From positions 1 through 33,851 of the forward strand of contig JANYFN010000134.1 of NCBI GenBank assembly GCA_025362675.1: a DNA stretch of 33,851 bases, read 5' to 3'. Both the position numbers and the translations under genes were made by a program. The notes beneath the pieces are model-generated. The model saw only the letters and a list, made by a program, of their open reading frames with translations, searched no databases and was not told the DNA's origin. Shown here in pieces: positions 8,266 through 16,790 of the stretch. The stretch is from Limisphaerales bacterium. Its GTDB lineage: Bacteria; Verrucomicrobiota; Verrucomicrobiia; Limisphaerales; UBA11358. Every line of letters starts with the position of its first letter. The first letter of the stretch is position 1.

Positions 8266-9690
8266 ATGTCAAAACGCATCATCATTGATCCCGTGACCCG
8301 CATCGAGGGCCACGCCAAGATCAGCATTTTTTTGGACGACGCGGGCAACGTCTCCGACGCGGAATTTCATGTCGTCGAATTTCGCGGCTTTGAAAAATTT
8401 TGCGAAGGCCGGCCCTACACGGAAATGCCCGGAATCACGCAACGCATCTGTGGCATTTGCCCCGTCAGTCATACGCTCGCGTCCGCCAAAGCTGGCGACG
8501 CGCTGATGGCGGTGAACATTCCGCCGGCCGCAGACAAACTGCGTCGCTTGCTGAATCTCGGCCAGATCATCCAAAGCCACGCGCTGAGTTTCTTTCATTT
8601 GAGTGCGCCGGACTTTTTGCTGGGCTGGGACACCGCGCCCGCGCAGCGCAATGTTTTCGGGCTCATCGCCGCGAACAAAGAATTGGCCCGCGCGGGAATT
8701 CGCTTGCGCCAGTTCGGCCAGGAAATCATCCAAGTGCTCGGCGATAAGAAAATTCATCCCGCGTGGGCGGTGCCGGGCGGCGTGCGTTCGGCGCTGAGCG
8801 ACGAAGGTCGCGCGAAAATTCGCGCCTGGTTGCCGGAAGCTTTCGCCACGACCAAAGTTGCCTTTGAACTTTGGAAAAAAACGATGGAGACGCATCAGCG
8901 CGAGATCCAAATCTTCGGAAATTTTCCATCGCTCTTCATGGGACTCGTCGCGGCGGACGGCACGTGGGAACATCACGGCGGCAAACTGCGTTTCACCGAT
9001 AGCAGCGGCAGCATCATCGCCGATCGGCTCGACGCGTTGAACTATCTCGATTTCATCGGCGAATCGGTGCAGGGAAATTCCTATCTCAAATCGCCTTACT
9101 ACAAACCGCTTGGTTTTCCCGCCGGCATTTATCGCGTCGGCCCGTTGGCCCGCTTGAACATTTGCCAGCAGATGGGCGTGCCGCAGGCAGATGCCGAGTT
9201 GAAAAAATTCAAGAAGCTCGGACACGGCGCGGTCACGTCGTCGTTTCTGTATCACTACGCGCGGTTGATCGAAATTCTCGCATGCATCGAATACGTCGAG
9301 CGCTACATGGACGACCCGGAACTCTCGAGCGATTACCTGCGCGCCGATGCCGGCATCAACAACTTGCGCGCCGTCGGCGTGAGTGAAGCGCCGCGCGGCA
9401 CGCTGTTCCACGATTACACCGTGGATCGCAATGGCCTGCTGCAAAAGGTGAATCTCATCGTCGCCACCGGCCAAAATAATTTGGCGATGAATCAAACCGT
9501 GGCGCAGATCGCGCGGCATTATGTGCGCGGCAATGAAATTCCAGAGCCGATGCTCAACCGCGTGGAGCATGGCATCCGCTGTTATGATCCGTGCTTGAGC
9601 TGTTCGACGCACGCCGTTGGCCAGATGCCGTTGCGCGTGCAATTGATCGCGCCGGACGGCTCGGTGTTGAACGAGGCCATGCGTGGGTAA
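8266..9690 (+). CDS. hoxH: HoxH, catalytic large subunit of the bidirectional [NiFe] hydrogenase
   Basis: The 474-aa protein holds the NiFe(CN)2CO centre. Both ligand motifs are intact: the N-terminal [10 protein letters not shown] near residue 61, and the C-terminal [15 protein letters not shown] near residue 445. About 25 residues follow the last His, which is the C-terminal extension that the HoxW protease removes after nickel insertion. The N-terminus ([18 protein letters not shown]) is typical of the family. There is no export signal. The signature and HoxEFUY partners place it in group 3d (NAD-coupled, bidirectional), which usually tolerates some oxygen and balances cellular redox state. 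A 491-codon frame on the other strand is a shadow. Confidence 0.96.
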   Translation: MSKRIIIDPVTRIEGHAKISIFLDDAGNVSDAEFHVVEFRGFEKFCEGRPYTEMPGITQRICGICPVSHTLASAKAGDALMAVNIPPAADKLRRLLNLGQIIQSHALSFFHLSAPDFLLGWDTAPAQRNVFGLIAANKELARAGIRLRQFGQEIIQVLGDKKIHPAWAVPGGVRSALSDEGRAKIRAWLPEAFATTKVAFELWKKTMETHQREIQIFGNFPSLFMGLVAADGTWEHHGGKLRFTDSSGSIIADRLDALNYLDFIGESVQGNSYLKSPYYKPLGFPAGIYRVGPLARLNICQQMGVPQADAELKKFKKLGHGAVTSSFLYHYARLIEILACIEYVERYMDDPELSSDYLRADAGINNLRAVGVSEAPRGTLFHDYTVDRNGLLQKVNLIVATGQNNLAMNQTVAQIARHYVRGNEIPEPMLNRVEHGIRCYDPCLSCSTHAVGQMPLRVQLIAPDGSVLNEAMRG

Positions 9691-9696
9691 AAAACC

Positions 9697-9816
9697 GGAT
9701 TGGTGGATTGATGGATTGTTGGATGAATGGAAGCAGCGATGCACGGATTAAGGTTTTTTCAACCATCCAAAGATCCAACCATCCATTTATCCAGTCATCC
9801 ATTTATCCAGTCATCC
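9697..9816. repeat. GGATGG/CCATCC-type inverted and direct repeats after hoxH
   Basis: The left part (9697-9730) is built of GGATTG/GGATGG units and the right part (9762-9816) of CCATCC/ATCCAACC units, so the two halves can pair. Within the right part a 16-bp unit, CATCCATTTATCCAGT, is directly repeated twice (9780-9795 and 9796-9811), followed by a further CATCC. No gene is supported. It may act as a transcript-stabilising or attenuating structure between hoxH and hoxW, or be a selfish repeat. It is unrelated in sequence to the hoxU-hoxY repeat. Confidence 0.75.
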
Positions 9817-9855
9817 GTTTGTGTGACTTTTGTCTAATGGTTTGGACAAAAAAAC

Positions 9856-9894
9856 GCCGGCGGGGAGACGTTGTTTGGGCGTTTCTCCGCTGGC
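9856..9894 (+). other. 15-bp hairpin with G-U pairs in the hoxH-hoxW gap
   Basis: The arms 9856-9870 and 9880-9894 pair over all 15 positions in the plus-strand RNA if three G-U pairs are allowed, with a 9-nt loop. On the complementary strand these positions would be A-C mismatches, so the structure favours the hox transcript direction. No U-tract follows, so it is not a standard terminator. A processing or stabilising hairpin is possible. Confidence 0.5.
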
Positions 9895-10022
9895 AACAAT
9901 TCTACATGGTGGAACTCCTCGCGCTGCGAAGAGAAGCCCCGCGTGCAGCGGCGCAACGCCTTGAAACGAGCGGACGAAGCGCTGACATTACCACATTCGT
10001 GCCGCCCGCTCGGCGCGGGCGG

Positions 10023-10043
10023 AGTTTTCGCAGCGCGAAAACT
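10023..10043 (+). other. Short perfect hairpin just upstream of hoxW
   Basis: AGTTTTCGC (10023-10031) and GCGAAAACT (10035-10043) form a perfect 9-bp stem with a 3-nt AGC loop, ending 17 bp before the hoxW start codon. The rest of 9895-10060 holds no gene that I can support. The hairpin could influence hoxW translation. Confidence 0.45.
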
Positions 10044-10060
10044 GCCACCATTAAATTTTT

Positions 10061-10528
10061 ATGAAATGCGAAGTCTCAATCGAAACGGAAATCCTCGTCA
10101 TCGGCTACGGCAACACGTTGCGCGGCGATGATGGCGTTGGCCCGCGCGTGGCCGAGGCGGTTGGTAAATTGCGCCTGCCCGGTGTGCGCACACTGATCTG
10201 TCCGCTGCTCACACCCGAACTCGCCGACCCGATTGCCCATGCCGCAACGGTGATCTTTGTGGACGCGGCGGTGGATGCGCTACAGGAAGTGAGCTGGCGC
10301 AAACTGGAGCCGAATGAATCGTCGCAACTCATGGCACACGCCGCCGATCCGCGCACGATGCTGGCGCTCTCCCGCGATGTTTTTGGCCATGTGCCCGAAG
10401 CCTGGTGGCTCACGATTCCGGCCACGGATCTGGGCTTTCACGAAGTATTTTCGCCCGCCGTGCAAAAAGGATTTCTCGAAGCTGTGGAAAAAATCCGGGT
10501 ATTCTGCCATTCACCGCAAACGAATTAA
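10061..10528 (+). CDS. hoxW: HoxW, [NiFe] hydrogenase large-subunit maturation protease
   Basis: The 155-aa protein of the HybD/HycI endopeptidase family cleaves the C-terminal tail of the large subunit once nickel is in place. The N-terminal signature GYGNTLRGDDGVGPRVAE includes the nickel-sensing Asp. A second conserved region, VIFVDAAVD near residue 66, and a His in FGHVPEAWWLT near 110 fit the known metal ligands (Glu/Asp, Asp, His). The length is usual. It is 370 bp downstream of hoxH, separated by repeats, but faces the same way. HoxH is its obvious substrate. It converges on hypB, with 13 bp between the stops. Confidence 0.93.
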   Translation: MKCEVSIETEILVIGYGNTLRGDDGVGPRVAEAVGKLRLPGVRTLICPLLTPELADPIAHAATVIFVDAAVDALQEVSWRKLEPNESSQLMAHAADPRTMLALSRDVFGHVPEAWWLTIPATDLGFHEVFSPAVQKGFLEAVEKIRVFCHSPQTN

Positions 10529-10541
10529 TCCGCAAAAAATT

Positions 10542-11333
10542 CTATTTTCGTTTTGCCGCTGCGTTTTGTTCCGTCAAATAATTTAGCCACGCCTGCATTC
10601 CGTCTCCGGTCTTCGCGGATAACTCAAAAATGTGCGCGTGATGGCTGACGCGATTCAAATTGGCGAGCGCCAGCTTGCGATCAAATCCCGCCGCGGTTGC
10701 CATGTCTTTCTTGGTTATAATCGCGACGTTGGCGGAGTGAAACATCGGTGGATATTTCAGCGGCTTGTCTTCACCTTCGGTCACGGATAACAGCACCACG
10801 CGCAAATCTTCGCCCAGATCGTAGTCCGCCGGGCAGACGAGATTGCCGACATTCTCGATGACGAGCACGTCGAGCTGGTCCAGATCCAGTTGCGCCGCCG
10901 CTTTGGAAACCATGTCGGCATCCAGATGACACACGGTGCCCGTGGTGATTTGCACCACCGGAATTCCGGCCGTGCGCAGACGCGCGGCATCGTTGTCCGT
11001 AGCGAGATCGCCGACGATCACGCCCACGCGCAAACTTGCGCTCAGCTTCGCCGCCGTCTCCCGAATGAACGTAGTTTTGCCCGAACCCGGTGAGGAAACG
11101 ACGTTGAGCACGAGCAGTTTTTTCGCACGGAAGAATCCACGATTCCGCTCGGCCAACCGGGCGTTTTTCTCCATCAGGGAACGGTTGAGATTCAGCGTCT
11201 GCTTGCCCTGAGCGTGATCGTATCCATGGCCATGGTCGTGGTGTTCATGGCTGTGATGATGTTCCTGTTCATGCGTGTGCGCGCCGATTTTCACGTCGCC
11301 ACCGCCATTTCCGCAGCCACATTCTTGACACAT
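10542..11333 (-). CDS. hypB: HypB, GTPase for nickel insertion, His-rich type
   Basis: The 263-aa metallochaperone GTPase delivers nickel to the hydrogenase large subunit with HypA. I place the start at the ATG at 11333, because it gives the N-terminal nickel-binding motif MCQECGCG and has a GAGGAACC Shine-Dalgarno sequence in front. Upstream codons read into a palindromic repeat. Residues 19-40 are His-rich, a nickel-storage segment. The G domain has P-loop SSPGSGKTT near residue 80, and ENVGNLVCPADYDLGED with the conserved metal-site Cys. The stop is 13 bp from that of hoxW, which is convergent. hypA lies upstream on the same strand, separated by about 90 bp that contain the repeat. Confidence 0.96.
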   Translation of the reverse strand: MCQECGCGNGGGDVKIGAHTHEQEHHHSHEHHDHGHGYDHAQGKQTLNLNRSLMEKNARLAERNRGFFRAKKLLVLNVVSSPGSGKTTFIRETAAKLSASLRVGVIVGDLATDNDAARLRTAGIPVVQITTGTVCHLDADMVSKAAAQLDLDQLDVLVIENVGNLVCPADYDLGEDLRVVLLSVTEGEDKPLKYPPMFHSANVAIITKKDMATAAGFDRKLALANLNRVSHHAHIFELSAKTGDGMQAWLNYLTEQNAAAKRK

Positions 11334-11346
11334 AATTTGGTTCCTC

Positions 11347-11414
11347 GTAGCAGTGGAGGTCACTCCGCTCCATCTCATCCGGACGAGTCAGAGACGACTC
11401 ACGTTGGCTGCTAC
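11347..11414. repeat. GTAGCAG...CTGCTAC palindromic repeat between hypA and hypB
   Basis: This 68-bp element begins GTAGCAG and ends CTGCTAC, so its tips are a perfect 7-bp inverted repeat, with partial pairing further in. Read on the minus strand it begins GTAGCAGCCAACGTGAGT, nearly identical to the first 18 bases of the repeat inside hypF (13148-13219). The two are thus copies of one family. It occupies the hypA-hypB spacer, immediately upstream of the hypB ribosome-binding site. Confidence 0.75.
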
Positions 11415-11423
11415 CGTTAAAAT

Positions 11424-11765
11424 TTATTCCGTTTCCACGTCGGCGATTTCTAGTTCCCGCCCGCGCCGCAACTCGCCGCTGACATCGTGGCAACGGGGAC
11501 ATTCGTTAAAAAAATTCTCGCATTCAAACTCCGCCTGACAGGTCGCGCACCAGCAGGCAGCGCGCACCGTTTCAATTTCCAGTGTCGCGCCTTGCGCCAT
11601 CGTATCATTGCAAACCACGTCGAAGGCGAACCGCATGGATTCCGGCACCACGCCGCTCAAGGTGCCGATGCGCAGACGCAATTTCAGCACGCGCGTCGCG
11701 CCGGCGGATTTCGCGGCGTCCATCGCCATCCGCAGCGCTTCAGTCATGATGGAAACTTCGTGCAT
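11424..11765 (-). CDS. hypA: HypA, nickel metallochaperone with zinc site
   Basis: The 113-aa protein starts at the ATG at 11765, chosen because it gives the invariant MHEVSIM terminus whose His2 binds nickel. Ten extra upstream codons are not conserved. The zinc site is formed by CWCATC and CPRCHD (two CxxC pairs, about residues 73-95). HypA receives nickel and, with HypB, loads it into HoxH. It heads the leftward hypA-hypB pair and is divergent from hypF, whose start is 155 bp away, so that spacer should hold two promoters. Confidence 0.94.
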   Translation of the reverse strand: MHEVSIMTEALRMAMDAAKSAGATRVLKLRLRIGTLSGVVPESMRFAFDVVCNDTMAQGATLEIETVRAACWCATCQAEFECENFFNECPRCHDVSGELRRGRELEIADVETE

Positions 11766-11920
11766 TGACGCGCTGCCAACGTGAACCCCACTCATACGAA
11801 AATCAAATCATTACCGCCAATTCGCAATTTACGGTGAGTCTTTGCCAAACAATGAAAGGTTGCTGCCCCCGAACCGGCGGAAGATGCAGTGTCGAAAACG
11901 TCCGCGACGCGGAACAGTTT

Positions 11921-14296
11921 ATGAACACCAAAACCCAATCATCCCCGCGCGTGCGGGCGAAACTTGCTCTGCGCGGGGCCGTGCAAGGCGTGGGTTTCCG
12001 TCCGTTCGTCCACCGGCTGGCCACGGAAATGACTTTGGCGGGTTGCGTCAACAATTCTTCACAAGGCGTGACCGTTGAAATCGAAGGTGCCCGCCCGGCG
12101 CTCGAAAAATTTCTGTTCCGGCTGGAAACGGAAAAGCCGTCGCACTGCGTCCTTCAATCCATGGCGGTCACCTGGTTGGACGCCGTGGGTATGGAACATT
12201 TTGAAATACGCGCCAGCGAAACCGGCGGCGAAAAGTCCACGCTGGTTCTGCCCGACCTGGCCACCTGTCCTGATTGCCAGCGGGAAATTTTTGATCCGCA
12301 AAACCGGCGCTTCCATTATCCGTTCACCAACTGCACGAACTGTGGTCCGCGTTTCAGCATCATCGAGGCGCTGCCTTACGACCGCGCAAATACGTCCATG
12401 AAACAATTCGCGATGTGTCCCGCGTGTCAGGCGGAATACGATGATCCGCACGACCGCCGCTTTCACGCGCAGCCCAACGCCTGTCCGGTGTGTGGCCCGC
12501 AAATCGAATATTGGAACGGAGAGGGTGAAAATATTTTCGGCGGACATGTGGCGTTGCGGGCAGCCGCGAGCGCGATCCGACGCGGAAAAATAATCGCCGT
12601 CAAAGGCATCGGCGGATTTCATCTGATGGTTGACGCGCGCAATGAAAAAGTCGTTCAGCTTTTGCGCACTCGCAAAAGCCGCGAGGAAAAACCATTTGCG
12701 CTGATGGTTCCAGCGATGGAAAGCGTGCGGGAAATTTGCGAAATCTCGCCGTTGGAGCGGGAGCTTTTATGTTCCTCAGCGGCACCGATTGTGTTAATGC
12801 GCCGAAACAAAAAACAAAACTCAGCAAGAAAAATTAAGATCGCGGAAAACGTTGCGCCCAATAATGCCAACCTCGGCGTGATGCTGCCATCGAACCCGCT
12901 GCATCATTTGCTCATGGCCGAGCTGAATTTTCCCGTCGTCGCCACCAGCGGAAACTTGGGCGACGAACCGATTTGCACGGATGAGATTGAAGCGCTGAAA
13001 CGACTGCGTGGGTTGGCAGATTTTTTTCTCGTCCACAACCGACCGATCGTCCGGCATGAAGATGATTCAATTGTGAAGATGGTGATGAATCGAGAAATGA
13101 TTTTACGCCGGGCACGGGGTTACGCACCGCTGCCAATAAATATTTCCGTAGCAGCCGACGTGAGTAGGCTCAAAACAAAAAACGAGGTTCAGTCAGAGCC
13201 TCCTCACGTCGGCACCTACGAGACGATTCTGGCCGTCGGCGCGCATCTCAAAAATTCTATCGCCTTGGCCGTCGGCGAAAATGTTTTTATCAGCCAGCAC
13301 ATCGGCGATTTGGAAACGGAGGAAGCCGACAAGGCTTTTCGCCGCAGCGCAGCCGACCTGCCCAAACTCTATGGAATTGAGACGGAGAGGATCGCAGCCG
13401 ATTTGCACCCAGATTACCGCTCCACCCGATTTGCGATGGAAACCCGCAAGCAAATCATCAGCGTTCAACATCACGTCGCACATGTGCTGTCCTGCATCGC
13501 GGAAAATCAAGTTCAACTGCCCGCGCTCGGCGTCGCGTGGGACGGCACCGGCTTTGGCACCGACGGCACGATTTGGGGCGGCGAATTTTTTCTGGTCACA
13601 CGCGACCAAGTCGAACGCGTCGCGCACTTGCGTCCGTTTCGTTTGCCGGGCGGCGACAAGGCGGTGAAGAAACCGCGCCGCGCCGCGCTCGGAATTCTCT
13701 ACGAACTATATGGTGAGCGCGCGTTTGAATTGGAGCATCTGGCTTCGCTGCAACAGATGTCGCCCGTCGAAAAAATCACGCTCAAGGGCATGCTGCAACG
13801 GCGATTTAATTCACCGCTCACTTCCAGCGTTGGCCGTTTGTTTGATGTGGTTGCGTCGCTCACCGATCTGCGACAACGGATGCAATTTGAAGGGCAGGCG
13901 GCGATGGAATTGGAATTTGCACTCGACGGAATCACGACGAAAGATCGGTATGACTTGCCACTCGTCACGCGTCACGCGTCACTCACTTTAGACTGGTCGT
14001 TGTTGGTTCACTCGGTTCTAGCGGATGTCAGCAGCGGCGTCTCCACGGCAGAAATTTCCGCAAAGTTTCATAATGCGCTGGCTGAAGCGGTCGTCGCGGT
14101 CGCAAAAAAAATCGGGCAGCCGCGCGTGGTGCTGAGCGGTGGTTGTTTTCAAAATCGCTATCTGACGGAACGCACCGTCGCACGCTTACGCGAGGAAAAT
14201 TTTAAACCCTATTGGCATCAACGAGTGCCGACCAATGACGGTGGCATCGCGCTCGGACAGATTTTTGCGGTGCGCAACAACCTGCATTTGAAATAA
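11921..14296 (+). CDS. hypF: HypF, carbamoyltransferase for cyanide-ligand synthesis
   Basis: The 791-aa protein transfers a carbamoyl group from carbamoyl phosphate to the C-terminal Cys of HypE. The start at 11921 (MNTKTQSSPRVRAKLALRG) places the acylphosphatase domain (GAVQGVGFRPFVHRLA) at the N-terminus as usual. The frame is open further upstream but unconserved. Domains in order are acylphosphatase (about 10-95), paired zinc fingers (CPDCQREIF, CTNCGPRFS, CPACQAEY, CPVCGP), a YrdC-like domain with KGIGGFHLMVDA, and a Kae1-like C-terminal domain (QHHVAHVLSC, VAWDGTGFG, LSGGCFQNRYL). Between RARGYAPLPI and ILAVGAHLKN lies an unusual 24-codon insert coded by a palindromic repeat. hypC starts 3 bp after the stop. 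Confidence 0.95.
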   Translation: MNTKTQSSPRVRAKLALRGAVQGVGFRPFVHRLATEMTLAGCVNNSSQGVTVEIEGARPALEKFLFRLETEKPSHCVLQSMAVTWLDAVGMEHFEIRASETGGEKSTLVLPDLATCPDCQREIFDPQNRRFHYPFTNCTNCGPRFSIIEALPYDRANTSMKQFAMCPACQAEYDDPHDRRFHAQPNACPVCGPQIEYWNGEGENIFGGHVALRAAASAIRRGKIIAVKGIGGFHLMVDARNEKVVQLLRTRKSREEKPFALMVPAMESVREICEISPLERELLCSSAAPIVLMRRNKKQNSARKIKIAENVAPNNANLGVMLPSNPLHHLLMAELNFPVVATSGNLGDEPICTDEIEALKRLRGLADFFLVHNRPIVRHEDDSIVKMVMNREMILRRARGYAPLPINISVAADVSRLKTKNEVQSEPPHVGTYETILAVGAHLKNSIALAVGENVFISQHIGDLETEEADKAFRRSAADLPKLYGIETERIAADLHPDYRSTRFAMETRKQIISVQHHVAHVLSCIAENQVQLPALGVAWDGTGFGTDGTIWGGEFFLVTRDQVERVAHLRPFRLPGGDKAVKKPRRAALGILYELYGERAFELEHLASLQQMSPVEKITLKGMLQRRFNSPLTSSVGRLFDVVASLTDLRQRMQFEGQAAMELEFALDGITTKDRYDLPLVTRHASLTLDWSLLVHSVLADVSSGVSTAEISAKFHNALAEAVVAVAKKIGQPRVVLSGGCFQNRYLTERTVARLREENFKPYWHQRVPTNDGGIALGQIFAVRNNLHLK
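13148..13219. repeat. 72-bp palindromic repeat inserted in frame within hypF
   Basis: The element runs from GTAGCAGCCGACGTGAGT to GGCACCTAC. Its 24-nt end arms match as inverted repeats at 21 of 24 positions, around a central A-rich segment. At exactly 72 bp it adds 24 codons without a stop or shift. It codes for a hydrophilic stretch (ADVSRLKTKNEVQSEPP and flanks) in the linker between the YrdC-like and Kae1-like domains. The minus strand of the hypB-hypA spacer carries a related copy. Confidence 0.8.
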
Positions 14297-14299
14297 TTT

Positions 14300-14554
14300 A
14301 TGTGCCTGGCCATTCCTGGAAAAGTTGTGAGCATCAGCGGTGACGATCCGCTGGTGCGCATGGGGCGAATCAATTTCAGCGGCATCATCAAGGAGGCGAG
14401 CCTTGCCTATGTGCCGGAGGTGCAGATCGGTGATTACGTCATCGTTCACGTCGGCTTCGCGCTGAGCAAAGTGGATGAAGCCGAAGCGCAGAAAATTTTC
14501 GAATATCTGAAGCAAATGGATGAGCTCGGCGATCTCAAGGAGGGCGCAACGTGA
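14300..14554 (+). CDS. hypC: HypC, hydrogenase Fe-centre assembly chaperone
   Basis: The 84-aa HypC/HybG-family protein begins MCLAIPGKV, with the essential Cys2 that binds the iron being decorated with CN and CO. The remaining residues ([32 protein letters not shown]) match the OB-like fold of the family. It forms a complex with HypD and then hands the Fe(CN)2CO unit to HoxH. It begins 3 bp after hypF, and its stop overlaps the hypD GTG start by 4 bp, so translation is probably coupled. Confidence 0.95.
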   Translation: MCLAIPGKVVSISGDDPLVRMGRINFSGIIKEASLAYVPEVQIGDYVIVHVGFALSKVDEAEAQKIFEYLKQMDELGDLKEGAT

Positions 14555-15672
14555 AATACCTCGATGAATATCGCGACGGTGATCTCGCGCAAAAACTCGC
14601 GGCAGAAATCCATCGCGTCACCACCAAACCTTGGACGATCATGGAAGTCTGCGGCGGCCAGACGCATGCGATTGTTAAATTTGGCATCGACGAATTGTTG
14701 CCGCAAAAAATCACTTTGATCCATGGCCCCGGCTGCCCTGTCTGCGTTACGCCGCTGGAAGTGATTGATCAAGCGCTCGAAATTGCCGCACGCCCAGAAG
14801 TGATCTTCACTTCGTTCGGCGACATGTTGCGCGTGCCCGGCAGCACGACTGATCTGCTATCGGTCAAAGCCACCGGCGGCGATGTTCGCATCGTTTACTC
14901 ACCGTTGGATGCGGTGAAAATTGCTGCCGAAAATCCCGCGCGTGAAGTCGTTTTCTTTGGGGTTGGTTTTGAAACAACCGCACCCGCCACGGCGATGGCG
15001 GTTTATCAAGCCGCGCAAAAGGGGCTGAAAAATTTCTCACTGTTGATTTCACACGTGTTGGTGCCGCCGGCGATTGAGGCCTTGATGTCGTCGCCGAACT
15101 GTCGCGTGCAGGCATTTCTCGCCGCCGGCCATGTCTGCGCGGTGATGGGCTACGAAGAATATTTTCCGCTGGTTAAAACATATCGCGTGCCGATTGTCGT
15201 CACCGGTTTTGAGCCGCTGGATATTTTGCACGGCATCTTGCTGACGGTGCAGCAGTTGGAATCCGGCCGCGCGGAAGTTGAGAATCAATATGTGCGCGCC
15301 GTCAGCCGGGGTGGCAATCAGCCGGCGCAGGATTTGGTGAAGAAGGTTTTCAAAGTGGTTCCGCGTAAGTGGCGCGGTATCGGCGAGATCGCACAAAGCG
15401 GTTTGGGATTGAGCGAAAACTACGCTGCGTTCGATGCCGCCAGAAAATTCAAAGTAACCGATCATCACGTCGAGGAACCGGCGGAATGCATCGCTGGCCT
15501 GATTTTGCAGGGCCAAAAAAAGCCGCACGAATGTCCGGCGTTCGGCACGCGCTGCACGCCGGAGCACCCTTTCGGTGCGACGATGGTTTCAAGCGAAGGC
15601 GCGTGCGCGGCTTACTATCGGTATCGTCGTCACGCTGCCGCTCAACCGTGGAGGCCACATGAACGCGCCTGA
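14551..15672 (+). CDS. hypD: HypD, Fe-S scaffold for Fe(CN)2CO assembly
   Basis: The 373-aa protein starts with GTG overlapping the hypC stop, with a strong AAGGAGGG ribosome site at 14537-14544. Conserved motifs are present: MEVCGGQTH with Cys34, [11 protein letters not shown] near residue 62, and the C-terminal [16 protein letters not shown] and [10 protein letters not shown] segments holding the [4Fe-4S] cluster Cys residues. HypD with HypC binds iron, receives cyanide from HypE and carries the redox chemistry of ligand attachment. The tail beyond RYRR is poorly conserved and overlaps the hypE start by 14 bp. Confidence 0.96.
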   Translation: MKYLDEYRDGDLAQKLAAEIHRVTTKPWTIMEVCGGQTHAIVKFGIDELLPQKITLIHGPGCPVCVTPLEVIDQALEIAARPEVIFTSFGDMLRVPGSTTDLLSVKATGGDVRIVYSPLDAVKIAAENPAREVVFFGVGFETTAPATAMAVYQAAQKGLKNFSLLISHVLVPPAIEALMSSPNCRVQAFLAAGHVCAVMGYEEYFPLVKTYRVPIVVTGFEPLDILHGILLTVQQLESGRAEVENQYVRAVSRGGNQPAQDLVKKVFKVVPRKWRGIGEIAQSGLGLSENYAAFDAARKFKVTDHHVEEPAECIAGLILQGQKKPHECPAFGTRCTPEHPFGATMVSSEGACAAYYRYRRHAAAQPWRPHERA

Positions 15673-16711
15673 TTTCAACGCAGCTTGCCCGCTGCCCATC
15701 GCGCACTATTCGCACGTCTTGATGGCGCATGGTGGTGGCGGAACATTGATGCACCAACTGCTCGAAGATGTTTTCGGCAAAGCCTTCAGCAATCCAATTC
15801 TGGATACGCGTCACGATTCCGCGCAATTCACGGTTCCACCGGGCAAGCTCGCGATGACCACCGATTCCTACGTCGTGCGACCGCTCTTTTTTCCCGGCGG
15901 CGATATCGGCTCAATGGCGATTCACGGCACGGTGAACGATCTGGCGATGAGCGGCGCGCGCCCGCTTTATCTGACGAGCGCGTTCATCATCGAGGAAGGG
16001 TTGCCGATGGAAACTCTGTGGCGCGTAGTTTGTTCGATGCGCGAGGCGGCGCTGAAATGCGGCGTGCAAATCGTCACTGGCGACACGAAGGTGGTGGATA
16101 AAGGTCAGGGCGACGGCCTGTTCATCAACACGGCGGGCATTGGTGTGATTGAACATTCCCAAAACATCGCGCCGCAAAATGTGCAGCCCGGCGACGTCGT
16201 CATCGTGAGCGGCGACTTGGGGCGACACGGCATGGCGATCATGGCGCTGCGCGAGGGACTGCAATTTGAAAGCACGATTGAAAGCGATTCCGCGCCGGTG
16301 CATGAGCCGGTTTTGGAATTGATTCAAGCCGGAATCGAAATTCATTGTCTGCGCGATCTGACGCGCGGCGGATTGGCCAGTGCCCTCAATGAAATTGCGG
16401 AAGCCGCCGGCGTAAATATTGCGATCGAACAAAAATTGATTCCGGTGCGCGACGATGTCAGTGCCGCCTGCGAAATGTTGGGACTGGACCCGCTGCATGT
16501 CGCCAACGAAGGGAGATTTGTGGCTTTTATTGCCGCGCACGATGCGGACCGCGCTTTGGAGCTCATGCGTGGGCACGAAGTTGCCGCCGGTTCAAACGTC
16601 ATCGGCCTGGTGGTGGCAAAGTCCGCGCCGCTGGTGACCGTCAAAAGCACTCTGGGGGTCCGGCGGATTCTAGACATGCCGAGCGGCGAGCAATTGCCGC
16701 GCATTTGTTAA
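15659..16711 (+). CDS. hypE: HypE, thiocarbamate dehydratase for cyanide synthesis
   Basis: The 350-aa PurM/AIR-synthase-like protein starts at the ATG at 15659, which has GGAGG at 15650-15654. In-frame codons upstream to 15575 lie inside hypD. The N-terminal [18 protein letters not shown] and the [13 protein letters not shown] region bind ATP. The protein ends in PRIC, the C-terminal Cys that HypF carbamoylates and that is then dehydrated to thiocyanate. It is the last gene of hypF-C-D-E. I see no clear terminator after it. Confidence 0.96.
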   Translation: MNAPDFNAACPLPIAHYSHVLMAHGGGGTLMHQLLEDVFGKAFSNPILDTRHDSAQFTVPPGKLAMTTDSYVVRPLFFPGGDIGSMAIHGTVNDLAMSGARPLYLTSAFIIEEGLPMETLWRVVCSMREAALKCGVQIVTGDTKVVDKGQGDGLFINTAGIGVIEHSQNIAPQNVQPGDVVIVSGDLGRHGMAIMALREGLQFESTIESDSAPVHEPVLELIQAGIEIHCLRDLTRGGLASALNEIAEAAGVNIAIEQKLIPVRDDVSAACEMLGLDPLHVANEGRFVAFIAAHDADRALELMRGHEVAAGSNVIGLVVAKSAPLVTVKSTLGVRRILDMPSGEQLPRIC

Positions 16712-16790
16712 AGCCATTGGGCCGACAATCTCTGTGAGTGCTCGCTGCGTCGTGGACAGGAGTTTTTCCGCACTCGTTTAAGGTCAGGTT

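Noticed and set aside
8269-9744. 491-codon open frame antisense to hoxH
   Set aside because: HoxH on the plus strand has all ligand motifs. The antisense frame is a by-product of GC-rich codon use.
9591-10064. 157-codon plus-strand frame across the end of hoxH and the repeat region
   Set aside because: Its first part overlaps hoxH in another frame, and the rest translates simple repeats and hairpins.
11334-11378. Upstream start for HypB at 11378
   Set aside because: It would translate part of a palindromic repeat. The ATG at 11333 has a Shine-Dalgarno sequence and gives the conserved CxxCGC terminus.
11765-11920. Upstream start for HypF at 11765
   Set aside because: The extra 52 residues are unconserved and overlap the hypA start codon. 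The acylphosphatase domain begins shortly after 11921.
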